The notes below the pieces were generated by a model. That model was not told where the DNA came from. It did not search any database and saw only the letters and a list, made by a program, of their open reading frames with translations. From positions 33,630-97,629 of the forward strand of contig JAKQNP010000021.1 in NCBI GenBank assembly GCA_029565675.1: a DNA stretch of 64,000 bases. The letters run 5' to 3'. Positions within the stretch are counted from its first letter, which is position 1. Each line of letters opens with the position of its first letter. Source of the stretch: a bacterium. Its GTDB lineage: Bacteria > Zhuqueibacterota > Zhuqueibacteria > Residuimicrobiales > Oceaniaggregativiventaceae. Shown here one piece after another: positions 17,739 through 27,235 of this stretch. Made by a program: the position numbers and the translations under genes.

Positions 17739-17855
17739 GATCAAATTCGATCATTAATTCAAGGAATGTACAGAGAAATGATCGCAATGTCAACGCAATT
17801 TAACTGCATAAAAATGCATAACTGCGCGGATAAAATTTGATCAATAACGATCATT
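17739..17855. promoter_or_regulatory. Paired putative DeoR operator sites in the divergent promoter region
   Basis: Two 17-bp direct repeats, GATCAAATTCGATCATT at 17739 and GATCAATAACGATCATT at 17839, match at 14 of 17 positions and start exactly 100 bp apart. The only differences are in the central three bases. A third partial site in the other orientation (AATGATCGC) lies at about 17777-17785. They lie in the 300-bp gap between the divergently transcribed regulator and KduD-like gene. Function as operators is inferred from placement and symmetry. No promoter hexamers were assigned. Confidence 0.55.
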
Positions 17856-18016
17856 CTTTTTGATGCGAAACTCTCTGTTTAATGGGCACTTGTTGGGCAA
17901 TAGGCGGGTATGAGATTTTGCTTGTAATTGTGCATAAAAGTGTTATTTCAATACAAAAGCAATCGATTATGTGCCGCAGTGCAATCGGTGTGCGGAACTA
18001 TTGGCAAGGAGCCTGG

Positions 18017-18787
18017 ATGGAGGTGGAACTCTTTAATTTGCACGGGAAAAAAGCTCTCGTCACGGGGGGCAACACCGGCATTGGCCTGGGAATGGCTCTT
18101 GGGTTGGCGCAGGCCGGCGCGGTGGTGGCCATCACTGGTCGCGATCAGGAAAAGAACAGCGCTGCTTGCGCCCGGCTATGTGCTGTGCAGCCTGGGTGTC
18201 TGCAAGCGGTTTTTGATCTGGAGGAACTTGCCGGGATAGAACCATTCTATCGCTCTGTCTCGCAAGAGCTGGGCGGGGTTGATATCCTGCTCAACAATGC
18301 AGGGATGCAATGCCGTGGTCGCGCCGAGGAGATCGATGTTCGCGACCTCAACCGCATCATTGCCGTCAATCTGACTGCGCCCTATGTGCTGTCGCAGTGT
18401 TTCGCCCGCGAGCACATTGCAAACGGCACACCGGGAGTGATTGTGTTCACCGCATCGCTGATGAGCGAAGCGGCGCGCAAAGGCACCTCTGCCTACACCC
18501 TGACCAAAGGCGGAATTCGCCAGTTGGTGCGCGCTTTGGCGGTGGATTGGGCCGAGTTTGGCATCCGCGTCAATGGTATCGGGCCGGGCTATATTCAGAC
18601 CGAAATGACGCGGCCGCTGGTTCAGGATAGCGAATTCGATGCCTGGGTGAAAAAACGCACACCTCTCGGTCGCTGGGGCAAACCGGACGATTTTGCCGGT
18701 GCAGCTGTCTTTCTCGCCTCCGACGCCGCTCGGTTCATCACTGGTCAGATCCTCTATGTCGATGGCGGCTGGCTGGCGACCTTTTAA
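18017..18787 (+). CDS. Short-chain dehydrogenase/reductase, KduD-like
   Basis: 256 aa, starting at ATG 18017 (AAGGAG, 5 nt spacing). The longer open frame upstream is in the operator region. Classical SDR motifs: TGGNTGIG for NAD(P), NNAG, and the Ser...Tyr-x-x-x-Lys site in SAYTLTKGG. The opening LFNLHGKKALVTGGNTGIG and the closing ITGQILYVDGGW resemble 2-dehydro-3-deoxy-gluconate 5-dehydrogenase and gluconate 5-dehydrogenase. It is transcribed divergently from the DeoR regulator and probably shares its control. A role in sugar-acid oxidation fits the neighbouring aldolase and kinase. Confidence 0.85.
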   Translation: MEVELFNLHGKKALVTGGNTGIGLGMALGLAQAGAVVAITGRDQEKNSAACARLCAVQPGCLQAVFDLEELAGIEPFYRSVSQELGGVDILLNNAGMQCRGRAEEIDVRDLNRIIAVNLTAPYVLSQCFAREHIANGTPGVIVFTASLMSEAARKGTSAYTLTKGGIRQLVRALAVDWAEFGIRVNGIGPGYIQTEMTRPLVQDSEFDAWVKKRTPLGRWGKPDDFAGAAVFLASDAARFITGQILYVDGGWLATF

Positions 18788-18849
18788 TCGCGTTGATTTG
18801 TCCGGCATTTTTTCTGTTGTGTTGCGGCAGAGTGCCGGTCACACCCTCT

Positions 18850-20067
18850 TTATGAATGCAAAAACTTGTCGGTCAATTTGCGGTGCCACTCAACATCCCG
18901 CCAGTTGGCGAAATGCGGTTGCGCATAGTTGTGCGGCGTCCAGCCCCACATGCGGTGCCGTATCGCGCCATCAACACTCATGGCTGCCCATTCCAGCAAC
19001 CATTGCCAATCCAGATCCGGATGGTCCAGATAAAACCAGCTTGCCCACGACTCGCTCGTCGTCAATGGCGTGCCAAAGCGATCCGCCCACGCTGAAAACG
19101 CAGCGAGTCTTTGCTGTTGCCGCTGGAAAAGCATCGGCATGACCGCACGATGCGCTTTGTTGCAGCGATCGCTGAACTCTTTGAACCAATCGTCCCGGCG
19201 ATAGATGCCCTGGCTTATAAATTCATTGAATCTGCTGCGGCTGGTCCAGCGTGAATCGGCATCCAGATAGAAATGGACATCCAGACAGTCGAAATTCAGC
19301 GGTACGCTCAGCCATCTCTCGTCGCCGTGAATCGAGGCGGTGAAGCGCAGCTCGGGAAATTCCCTTTGCGCCATCTTCAGGGCGCTGTTTAGGTCGTCGG
19401 ACAAAAAATCGCTCTGTTCAGCGGTAAAGGGCAATCCCTGATCCCAATCCAGATTCAATTTTTCTTTTAACATCTGTTTATAGCCGTTCATAAAAAACGG
19501 CACCTCGTTGTGCAGATCGACATAGAGGAGATTGGCAAAGCCGAACTCTTTTTTCCAGCGATGCAGAAAGGGGATCCAGATCTCGGCTGCCTCCCGGTGG
19601 TTGCGCGGTATGCGGTCGACTTTTGGCGACACGCCACCCAGGCCACACCAGTTGGTCTCGTCGAACCACCAGGTGCTGAGAGTATAAAAGAGATTTTTCT
19701 GCAATACTTTTTGCATAAAGTCAATCAACCACAAACCTGCCGGACCGCTGCATTCCTTGGTGTTGGCCCAGGGCATGAAGGGCCGCTGCGGATCGGCCCA
19801 CGCAAATATGGTTTCTGGGTGGTCGAGATGGATCAGATTGGGCAGTGGATCGATGCGCACTGTGTTGTAGCCCCGTTCAATGGTTTCATCCAGCACCTGA
19901 TTGTAATCGGCAAACGATTCGCCGGGCAGGTGGCGTACCAGATATCCCTGATCCCACATGATGACGGTTACTCGGCGGGGATGCAGATAATCGCGGCAGT
20001 CGAACTTGGGATCAGCCGGCCAGCTCTGCGTCGGCAAGGTGCGGGAAATCTGTGAAGGGTAATCCAT
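18850..20067 (-). CDS. Cellulase-superfamily (GH5-like TIM barrel) protein
   Basis: 405 aa without an obvious signal peptide. It starts at ATG 20067 after AAGGAAG. The pattern suggests a clan GH-A barrel: NLLYVDLHNEVPFF (N-E pair at the acid/base position) and LTTSESWASWFY (Glu at the nucleophile position). An RHMWGWTPHNYAQPHF block follows near the C-terminus. The lack of a secretion signal implies a cytoplasmic enzyme on oligosaccharides, unless an export signal was missed. It is convergent with the KduD-like gene and followed upstream by the beta-helix protein. Specific family and substrate not identifiable by eye. Confidence 0.62.
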   Translation of the reverse strand: MDYPSQISRTLPTQSWPADPKFDCRDYLHPRRVTVIMWDQGYLVRHLPGESFADYNQVLDETIERGYNTVRIDPLPNLIHLDHPETIFAWADPQRPFMPWANTKECSGPAGLWLIDFMQKVLQKNLFYTLSTWWFDETNWCGLGGVSPKVDRIPRNHREAAEIWIPFLHRWKKEFGFANLLYVDLHNEVPFFMNGYKQMLKEKLNLDWDQGLPFTAEQSDFLSDDLNSALKMAQREFPELRFTASIHGDERWLSVPLNFDCLDVHFYLDADSRWTSRSRFNEFISQGIYRRDDWFKEFSDRCNKAHRAVMPMLFQRQQQRLAAFSAWADRFGTPLTTSESWASWFYLDHPDLDWQWLLEWAAMSVDGAIRHRMWGWTPHNYAQPHFANWRDVEWHRKLTDKFLHS

Positions 20068-20121
20068 GCTCTTCCTTTCGGTTATCGGCACTTGAAAATT
20101 GAGTGCTGTTTTCGACAGGCA

Positions 20122-22146
20122 TCATTTGGCGATTGAGGCGATTTCTGCAGGCAGCTCGCCGTTCCAGCCGCCTTCCTCCAAACCGGTTTGCACGATCTCC
20201 TCGAGAAGTTCATCGAATCCGGGAGGTTTCTCGGGAAAGCTGTGCTCATTATCGGACCACAGGTTCAGACCTTTGTTGTAAAAGATGTTGCCCTGCTCGT
20301 TCTGGCTCCAGACGCGGTTCTGCGACCAGACGCGCCAACCCGGCGAAGAGTCGGCGGTGACGACCGGCCCCCAGACGATATTGTCGCTCACAACCGCTCC
20401 GTCTACATTGTCGTCCATATAAATGGCGAACATCCATTTTTGTTTTTCGCCGGCGATCGACCGCCGTTTCAGCAGGTTTTTGTGATAGAGATTGCCCATT
20501 CCGGTCGACCAGGCATACAGCGGCGCACCGTCGCTCATCTTTTCCAGGTATTCGAAGACGGTATTCAGGCAAATCTTGTTGTTGCTGCTGTGCAGATATC
20601 TCTTGAAATTTCCGCGGCTGAAAACCGATTGCCTGCCGTCGGGAAAGTCCTGCCATCGGGTGGCATATTGCGCGTTTGCCCGGCCATAGGTGTCGACTCC
20701 GCCCGGATCCTGCGAATCCACTGCCGCGGCAAAGGCATCCGGGCTGAATGCATCCCAGTTTGCCCCGCAAATCTGAATGCCGACATACGGGATGTGGTGA
20801 ATGATGTTGTGATAGATCTCGTTTCCGCCGCTCTGATAAAGAGTGATCGCTGCTGAATGCAGATATCCCCCTTTGCCGGTATGGCTGATCGTGTTGCGCG
20901 ACAAGATGTTGTTCTTGTTCACATCTTTCAGCCCCGGACCATAGCCTTGCAAAAGAATGCCGCCGCACCCCATATAGACCATCTCGTTGCCGATGATCCG
21001 GACCCTCTGGGCATATTTTTCCAGATCAATGCCGTAGCTGCCGCTGTGCACAAATTTGCAGCCTTGCACGAGCAGATCCTCGACATCTTGACAATAGAGC
21101 ATGGCATCCGGTAATTCGGCCTGGCGTTTGATCCATTCTTCCGGCCAACTGTCTTCCGGCATACGATCGGTGCAGCGAAACTCGATGCCTTGAAAATGGA
21201 TGTGTTTGACCAGTTTTTGCCGGCTCTCGTCCCCCTCGATGTGCACAAGCCGATAGAGCATTGGCGCGAAAATCTCATCTTCGTCTGTCAAAAAGCCAGT
21301 TAAAGGCCACAGATAGACTTTGCCGTTGCGGCTGTCGATCGCCCATTCGCCCGGCTCATCGATGAAGGACAGGGCGTTGAGCAAATTGTAATTGCCTTCC
21401 TGGAAGGAATCGCGCCAAAAGGTTGTCGGATTTTTGCTGTGCCGGTAGGCGGTCGAACTCTTTGCATCGATGTTTTTGAGGACCGAAATCGTATTCCAAT
21501 AGTTCACCGGCAGCAGATTGATCTCGATTTCGCCGTCCAGGCCTTCCAGATCTCGCAATTCGTGTTCTTTAAACTGCAGCATCTGCCCGCCGCTCCCAAC
21601 AGGGCCCACTCGCAGCGGTTTGGACCATTGATGCCAGTCGTCTGTATTGGTCAACCTGGCGAGAGTCTGCGGTTCACCGTTGACGTAGAGAAAATGGAAC
21701 TTCCATCCCTTTTCCAGGTCGGCGACATAAATTTTCCCTATCTGTTCAGGACGCAAATCCTTGTCCTCTTCCGTCAACAACCGCCAGCCGTCGATCTTTT
21801 TGCCGCCGCTCAATACCGGCTTTTCATCGGCATAAGCCATATAGCGGACCGGTGCATGTTCTTCGCCTGAATCTTCCGGCAGGAGTTGAAAGACCTTGTC
21901 GCGGTAATAGGTGCCGCCGCGCAAAAACACGGTGAATCCTGAATCCGGCATCGGCGACTTGCCCTTGATCGCATGGATGGTGTCGCGAGCTTTTTCCAGG
22001 GTTGCAAATGGTCTGGCCAAAGTGCCTGGCTGGCTGTCGTCGCCTGACGGAGCCACATAAAAGGTGTTTCTTTGTGGTTGGTCCACCGCACAGCCGCAAT
22101 ACAAGGCCAGACAGAGCAACCAATGAGAAAGCTTTTTCACTGCCAT
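20122..22146 (-). CDS. Exported right-handed beta-helix protein, putative glycan-active enzyme
   Basis: 674 aa, starting at ATG 22146 (AGGAGATAA). The N-terminus is a signal peptide ending LALYCGCA, a possible lipoprotein site with an imperfect lipobox. The mature part opens with FYVAPSGDDSQPGT and RPFATLEKARD, a common start of parallel beta-helix hydrolases/lyases (GH141-type and relatives). FLRGGTYYRD and a run of beta-helix rungs follow (about residues 330-560: LLVQGCKFVHSGSYGIDL, NNILSRNTISH, GNEIYHNIIHHI). Such proteins cleave pectin-like or fucosylated glycans. It is next to a GPH transporter and a cellulase-like gene in the same direction. Confidence 0.72.
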   Translation of the reverse strand: MAVKKLSHWLLCLALYCGCAVDQPQRNTFYVAPSGDDSQPGTLARPFATLEKARDTIHAIKGKSPMPDSGFTVFLRGGTYYRDKVFQLLPEDSGEEHAPVRYMAYADEKPVLSGGKKIDGWRLLTEEDKDLRPEQIGKIYVADLEKGWKFHFLYVNGEPQTLARLTNTDDWHQWSKPLRVGPVGSGGQMLQFKEHELRDLEGLDGEIEINLLPVNYWNTISVLKNIDAKSSTAYRHSKNPTTFWRDSFQEGNYNLLNALSFIDEPGEWAIDSRNGKVYLWPLTGFLTDEDEIFAPMLYRLVHIEGDESRQKLVKHIHFQGIEFRCTDRMPEDSWPEEWIKRQAELPDAMLYCQDVEDLLVQGCKFVHSGSYGIDLEKYAQRVRIIGNEMVYMGCGGILLQGYGPGLKDVNKNNILSRNTISHTGKGGYLHSAAITLYQSGGNEIYHNIIHHIPYVGIQICGANWDAFSPDAFAAAVDSQDPGGVDTYGRANAQYATRWQDFPDGRQSVFSRGNFKRYLHSSNNKICLNTVFEYLEKMSDGAPLYAWSTGMGNLYHKNLLKRRSIAGEKQKWMFAIYMDDNVDGAVVSDNIVWGPVVTADSSPGWRVWSQNRVWSQNEQGNIFYNKGLNLWSDNEHSFPEKPPGFDELLEEIVQTGLEEGGWNGELPAEIASIAK

Positions 22147-22234
22147 TTTATCTCCTGTTTGCTTTCGTATAAGCGATAGGCGCATGGATAAGGCATCTTG
22201 TTTGACGGCCATGTACCTCGCCCTTCCTTGCGCT

Positions 22235-23836
22235 CTAGCGACCGGCGCGGTCGATATCCAGTCTGGTGCGGATGTTGTGCATTCGGTCTCGGTTGAGAGG
22301 ATAAAAAAAGAGCAGAAAAATCCCGAACATGAAGCCGATCGGTTGGGTCAACACCAAAGCCAAAAACCAATAGCGAATGGTTTCGGGGGACTGCACAGCC
22401 AGGGAGGCGTTGAACCCCGATGCGGCCAAAAGAACACCCTGAAAAACCAGCGAGGCGGAAGTTGCCAATTTGTCGAGACTGGTGTAAACCGCACCAAAAA
22501 ATCCCTCGCGCCGTTCGCCGTTCTCCAACTCGTCATAGTCACAGATGTCGGCGATCATGGAATTGGCGATCATCGGTATGGTGTTGGTGAAGACACCGAT
22601 CAACGCCGCTGTCAATAGACTGGGCCATTGCATCGTCAACGTCCATGATAAATTGCCGATTGAAAATGTGTGGCTGATGAAAACGCTGTCGTGGTTGGAA
22701 AAGGTAAACCATAGCGATATATAAGCGACTGCACTCATTGCCATCATCAGTTGCAGCGTCGGCTTTTTGCCGAGACGATTGGACAAAGCGGCGATGGGGG
22801 ACATGGCAAGGAAATTGGTGATGTTGATGGCGTTGAAAAAAACCGCCAACAGCGCCACGCCTTTGAGCTGCTCACCCTTGCCGATATGGTAGACAAACAC
22901 ATAGAAGAAAAAGATGCCCGTGATGGCCATGCCGAAGCGGGCAAAAAAGTTGCCTGCCACCAACAGCCAAAACGGCCGATTGTGCAAGGTGGCTCTGATT
23001 GCCTGGCGGAGCGGCATTTGACTCTGCCGTTCCACCGCAACCGGCCGTTCTCGGCAAAAGAGAGAGGGAAGGCCGGTAAGAACAATGACCATGCCAAAAA
23101 GAATGCTGACCGGGATTACCCCTTGTGATCCTTTGAGAATATCGGCCTGATCGCCCTCGAACCACATGCAGAGTGGCATCAACCAGGGTGTCATAAATCC
23201 CCCTGCAGCGAACGCCACATAGCGCCATTTGAACAGATGGGTCCTTTCATCATAATCGGTGGTCATCTCATAGCCCATGGCGATATGCGGGATGTTGAAC
23301 AAGGTATAGCCTACCGCATAGAGCAGGGTCGTCATGACCAATAAAAAGATAAAAGTTCTCCATTCCGTTTTCATGGCTTTGCCGGCGGTATGCCACCATG
23401 TTTCTTTGCCTGTGGCGGTGGGGGAGTCGACCGGCGTTTCGCCCTGCTGCGGCGCAACCTCGCTGACCTGGCTTTGCGCGACGGCTGGATCGGAGTCGAT
23501 GTTCGGCAAGGGTGGGAACCACAACAGCATGCTCAACAGGGCGGATAACAGCAAACCAGCGAGCAGATAGGGGCGGCGTCTGCCCCAGCGGGAACGGGTG
23601 CGATCGGAAAGATGGCCGACCAGTGGATCGCTCAGACAATCGAGGAATCGCGGCACAGCGCATGCCAGACTGACCAGAACCGCGTTGATTCCCAGCGCAT
23701 TGATATAGATGACATTGACCAGGCCATTCATGCCGTAAATGATCGCGTGGTCGGTGAATCCGCCTAGCCCCCAAAACAGGCGATTGCGACGCGGAACTTG
23801 CTGATTGATCTCCTGCTTGTCTGCATTTTTGTCCAT
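22235..23836 (-). CDS. Glycoside-pentoside-hexuronide (GPH)/MFS sugar:cation symporter
   Basis: 533 aa with about 12 membrane segments. The early motif DCLSDPLVGHLSDRTRSRWGRRRPYLL is the GPH/MelB signature (Asp-x-x-x-Asp loop followed by RRRP). A hydrophilic stretch of about 45 residues (roughly 113-157, rich in Gln/Ser/Thr/Pro) is inserted after the third or fourth helix. It looks like a cytoplasmic or periplasmic loop expansion and is unusual for MelB. It probably imports the mono- or disaccharides released by the adjacent beta-helix and cellulase-like proteins. Ribosome site is weak (GAAGAG). Confidence 0.85.
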   Translation of the reverse strand: MDKNADKQEINQQVPRRNRLFWGLGGFTDHAIIYGMNGLVNVIYINALGINAVLVSLACAVPRFLDCLSDPLVGHLSDRTRSRWGRRRPYLLAGLLLSALLSMLLWFPPLPNIDSDPAVAQSQVSEVAPQQGETPVDSPTATGKETWWHTAGKAMKTEWRTFIFLLVMTTLLYAVGYTLFNIPHIAMGYEMTTDYDERTHLFKWRYVAFAAGGFMTPWLMPLCMWFEGDQADILKGSQGVIPVSILFGMVIVLTGLPSLFCRERPVAVERQSQMPLRQAIRATLHNRPFWLLVAGNFFARFGMAITGIFFFYVFVYHIGKGEQLKGVALLAVFFNAINITNFLAMSPIAALSNRLGKKPTLQLMMAMSAVAYISLWFTFSNHDSVFISHTFSIGNLSWTLTMQWPSLLTAALIGVFTNTIPMIANSMIADICDYDELENGERREGFFGAVYTSLDKLATSASLVFQGVLLAASGFNASLAVQSPETIRYWFLALVLTQPIGFMFGIFLLFFYPLNRDRMHNIRTRLDIDRAGR

Positions 23837-24007
23837 CGATCTGCTCTTCAGGTTTTTGGTCTCCGGCGGATTTTATCGATAGAGCATAGCAATTCCAAAG
23901 CAGAAAATCAAGAACAAGATCATCCTTAGCGACCAGATAGGATTTCTGAGCGGCTGATGGCTGAATAGATGGGGAAAACCAAAAGGCAACGACACCAGAG
24001 CGGTCTG

Positions 24008-26866
24008 TTAAAAAAGCCGCAGGTCAGCGATAAATGAAGCGAGGAAATAGCGACCCAATGCCTCTGTTGATGTGTCTTGGATAGTCGAGTCGGTTATCGA
24101 TCTTCTGACCTCTGTGTTCTGATTCAAGAGGTCGTGAGCGGTGATTCTCAATTCGCCCCTTTCGTTTTTTCCGACTTTTTTCCCGATAGCGGCTGTACAG
24201 ATGATGGAATGGGGATCTTCATGTTGGTCGAGGTTGCCGTCGTAGCGGTATTCGCCGACAATACGAATGATCAAGCCTTTCAAGGTTTGCCAATTCAAAT
24301 TCGCTCGGTTCCGACTGCTGAAATAGTCAGCTGTGCTGCTTCCGGAACGGCTGGCAATAGTGTATTGGGAGCGGTGGAAGTTGCCCTGTGTGCTGATGGC
24401 AAAGTCGAGCTTTTCACTGATGTTGCTGCTTAAAACGACGCCAAGGCCGGCCGAGTGGTTAGTGTTCCGGTTCGGCCGATTGTTGATCCGGGAAGGGGTC
24501 TGGGTTGTGTTCAGATTGACATTGAAGCTCAGAGTTGAGCGCAGACTTTTTAGCGGAAAGCCGTAGGTCAGCAGCGATCTGAGAGAGCGGTAACCGTCCA
24601 TGTTTTCCGGAAACCGCAGCTGGCTGCCTGGATTGATGAGGATGCTGTTATAAACTGTTGCGTCTTCGCCTGTATCAATTGTTTGCCAACCGATGTAGTT
24701 GTGCGTGATTGTAGCACCAAGCATGAGAAAGAAAAAATTATCCCTGCTTGGATTCATGCGGTTAAAGCGCAGCGACAGCGAATGGCTGTAATCCGGATTC
24801 AGATCGGGGTTGCCGGTGGTGAGCTGCAATGGATCGCTGTTGTCGACAACATCCTGCAAGTGCCTGATGTCCGGGTCTTTGGTGCGGGTGCGATAATCGA
24901 CCATCAAATTCTGTTGATCGGCCAGGCTGTATCGCAGCCGCAATCCCGGCAACAAAGAGGAAAAAGCGCGGTCGGTTGTCGTTGCGTGCGGAAGAATCGC
25001 ATCGTTGTTCAAGCGCGCGGTTTCGTATGCGATCGTGGCTGTGAGATTGAGTTGATCGCGACGATAGCTATAGCCTGTCCCGACATTAACAGTGCGATAC
25101 ACTTTATTGAACCTGCTGCTTAGGGTCGAGTCAAAAATTGCTGTTGTTTGATTGGCAGCAGACCACGTCGCCAGATCGCTCTCATCCCGGGCATACGAGT
25201 GGGATGCATGGATTTCCAGTTGGCTCTTTGTTCCGAGGGGCTCGGTAAACACGATTCGCGAGTTTATCCCATAACCGTGGCGGTCCAAATCGGCGAATTG
25301 ATCCAGGGTATCTGCTTGTACCGTCGGTTCGAGATACAAGCCGACTGCATCGAGTTGGTTGTCTCCTTTTTGCGCAGAATAGGTCAAGTCGCTGTTCAGG
25401 GACAGGGTCCTCCCTGCCTGTGCAAATCGGTGGCGCAGGAGCAGGCGCGCGGAGGCGTCGATGGCGGATAAATCGGATGCAAACCTGTTGCGGACGGTGT
25501 TCAAATTCGTTCCCCCGACGTCTGTACGGCCAAAACTTTCGCTGCAGCCGTCATTGAGTTGCACCGTCAGGCGGGGGGCGAACAGCAGGGAGTTGTTTTC
25601 ATCGAACCGAGGTTCCACGCGGGAATTAAATCGGTGGTTGGTGTTGCGCGAAGTTGAAAGGTTGTTTTCTTTGTAGATCTGTTCACCGGACTGGGAAAAG
25701 AGAAAGGTGCGTTCCAAAGAATTGGACGACTGGTTTTCCGCCGAGTTGAAGAAATAGCTGCCGGTAAAATCTATTTGTTTGTTCCACTGATCCTGGAAAT
25801 TCACTCCAGCGGCGACGGTTTCGTTCATGCCACCGCGGGCATTGACCAGAAAATCGGCTGCCTGTCCGCCCCGGTCGCTGCCGCCGATCGGGCTGCCGCC
25901 AGGAGGTGGGCCGGCGATCCGGCTGCTGCCTGCCCCGCCGCCAGGGCGGGTCATTGCGCGACGCCCGCTGCTTTGCGCCGTGATGCCCAGCAGGTCGGCG
26001 CTGCTGAAATTTTGTTCATTGATGTTGTTGATATGACCGAGCAGGGTCAGCCTTTGCTCCTGATCAAACCGGTTGATGTTGCCGCCTGCGACATAGCGAT
26101 CCTCGCTGCCATAACCGGTGTTGACTTTACCGAACTTGCCCTGTCGAAACGCAACGCGGGTGATGAGATTGATCGTTTTGACCGAATTGCCGTCGTCAAA
26201 ACCGGTAAATTGTGCCTGTTCGCTCTGTTGATCAAAAATCTGGATTTTTTCGATGATTTCAGCAGGGATGTTGCGCAGGGTGGCGTTGGGATCATCGCCA
26301 AAAAACGGTCGCCCATCGAGCAAAACTTTTTTGACTTCTTCGCCCTGCGCTTGCACTTTGCCGTCCTCGACCTGGACTGCCGGCAATTTGTCGATCAGGT
26401 CCTGGGCCATGGCATCGCGCGTCACCTTATAGGCGTCGGCGCGATATTCGGTGGTATCCTCTTTGATGATCACCGCCGGTGCCGGCGCGGTCACCAAAAT
26501 CTCTTTGCCCGGCAAAGCGATCGGCTGCAGCAAAATATTCTGCAGATCGATCGAGCTGCGCAATTCGATCTTCTGTTCATGGGATCGGTAGCCTAGATAG
26601 CGAATGGTCAGCAAATATTTGCCGGTTTGGAGACCTGAAAAATGAAAAAAACCATCCTGATTGGATGCAGCACCATAGCGAGTCGAGTCAGCCAGATCAA
26701 CCAGCACGATGTTGGCCGATGGCAGAGCTTCCTTGTTCTCGGCCTCAGCGATCGAGCCGCGAATCGAATAGGTTTGGGCGCCGAGCACACCAACCAGCAA
26801 AGTATTGAGAATAATAATTTTTTGTAGAATCGAAATTTTGTGGTTGCGACTGGTTTGACTTTTCAT
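24008..26866 (-). CDS. TonB-dependent-receptor-like outer-membrane beta-barrel with regulatory domain
   Basis: 952 aa. A signal-type N-terminus (IIILNTLLVGVLGAQ) is followed by a carboxypeptidase-regulatory-like beta-sandwich (SIRGSIAEAENKEALPSANIVL, GLQTGKYLLTIRYLGYRSHEQ; residues about 32-115). Next come a plug-like region (DLIDKLPAVQVEDGKVQAQGE, IPAEIIEKIQIFDQQSEQAQF) and a long Tyr/Asn-rich barrel. A Gly/Pro-rich insertion lies at about residues 300-325. The architecture is that of Bacteroidetes-type outer_membrane_beta-barrel proteins lacking a recognisable TonB box. The ligand is unknown. It stands next to sugar transport genes, so glycan or siderophore uptake is possible, but no SusD partner is present. 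Confidence 0.82.
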   Translation of the reverse strand: MKSQTSRNHKISILQKIIILNTLLVGVLGAQTYSIRGSIAEAENKEALPSANIVLVDLADSTRYGAASNQDGFFHFSGLQTGKYLLTIRYLGYRSHEQKIELRSSIDLQNILLQPIALPGKEILVTAPAPAVIIKEDTTEYRADAYKVTRDAMAQDLIDKLPAVQVEDGKVQAQGEEVKKVLLDGRPFFGDDPNATLRNIPAEIIEKIQIFDQQSEQAQFTGFDDGNSVKTINLITRVAFRQGKFGKVNTGYGSEDRYVAGGNINRFDQEQRLTLLGHINNINEQNFSSADLLGITAQSSGRRAMTRPGGGAGSSRIAGPPPGGSPIGGSDRGGQAADFLVNARGGMNETVAAGVNFQDQWNKQIDFTGSYFFNSAENQSSNSLERTFLFSQSGEQIYKENNLSTSRNTNHRFNSRVEPRFDENNSLLFAPRLTVQLNDGCSESFGRTDVGGTNLNTVRNRFASDLSAIDASARLLLRHRFAQAGRTLSLNSDLTYSAQKGDNQLDAVGLYLEPTVQADTLDQFADLDRHGYGINSRIVFTEPLGTKSQLEIHASHSYARDESDLATWSAANQTTAIFDSTLSSRFNKVYRTVNVGTGYSYRRDQLNLTATIAYETARLNNDAILPHATTTDRAFSSLLPGLRLRYSLADQQNLMVDYRTRTKDPDIRHLQDVVDNSDPLQLTTGNPDLNPDYSHSLSLRFNRMNPSRDNFFFLMLGATITHNYIGWQTIDTGEDATVYNSILINPGSQLRFPENMDGYRSLRSLLTYGFPLKSLRSTLSFNVNLNTTQTPSRINNRPNRNTNHSAGLGVVLSSNISEKLDFAISTQGNFHRSQYTIASRSGSSTADYFSSRNRANLNWQTLKGLIIRIVGEYRYDGNLDQHEDPHSIICTAAIGKKVGKNERGELRITAHDLLNQNTEVRRSITDSTIQDTSTEALGRYFLASFIADLRLF

Positions 26867-27007
26867 GGTCTTCTTTCACTGTCGTCAAAAGCTGTGGATT
26901 GGCTTGCCTTGATGCGGTTTGTTTTGTCTATTTGGACAAAGCTGCAGTGAGAATCATTCCCGGATGATGCAGATTGGTCGTTGTGATCAATTTATCGGAT
27001 GGCAGTG

Positions 27008-27235
27008 CTATCGTTGTTTGAGTATCCCCAGACACTCTTTGGCGTGTGGACACCACTTGGCGCATCCCAGATCGATTTTCGGGTTGCGTACAATCTGTCC
27101 GCACCGGTCGCAGGTGCGGGTGGGGTCGTCTTTCCAGAATTCGATTTCGTTGCCGCAGGATGGACAGGCCACCTCATAAATGTCTTCCGGTTTCCAGAAG
27201 CGCTGGTCTTGTCCCGGGCAATGCAATTTGCTCAT
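27008..27235 (-). CDS. Small zinc-ribbon protein
   Basis: 75 aa. It overlaps the DUF3786 gene stop by 4 nt (ATGA). It contains VACPSCG and RTCDRCG, a clear CxxC pair of a zinc ribbon, and then LGCAKWCPHAKECLG, a second Cys/His cluster that may bind zinc or iron-sulphur. The first residues HCPGQDQRFWKPEDI resemble small proteins found beside C1 and corrinoid genes in anaerobes. It ends the CODH/ACS operon. Function unknown. Its position suggests a metal-handling or assembly role for the complex. Confidence 0.8.
   Translation of the reverse strand: MSKLHCPGQDQRFWKPEDIYEVACPSCGNEIEFWKDDPTRTCDRCGQIVRNPKIDLGCAKWCPHAKECLGILKQR

Noticed and set aside
18788..18849. CCGGCA ... TGCCGG inverted repeat between the SDR and cellulase-like genes
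   Set aside because: Six-bp arms with a loop of about 25 nt and no U-tract; too weak to call a terminator.
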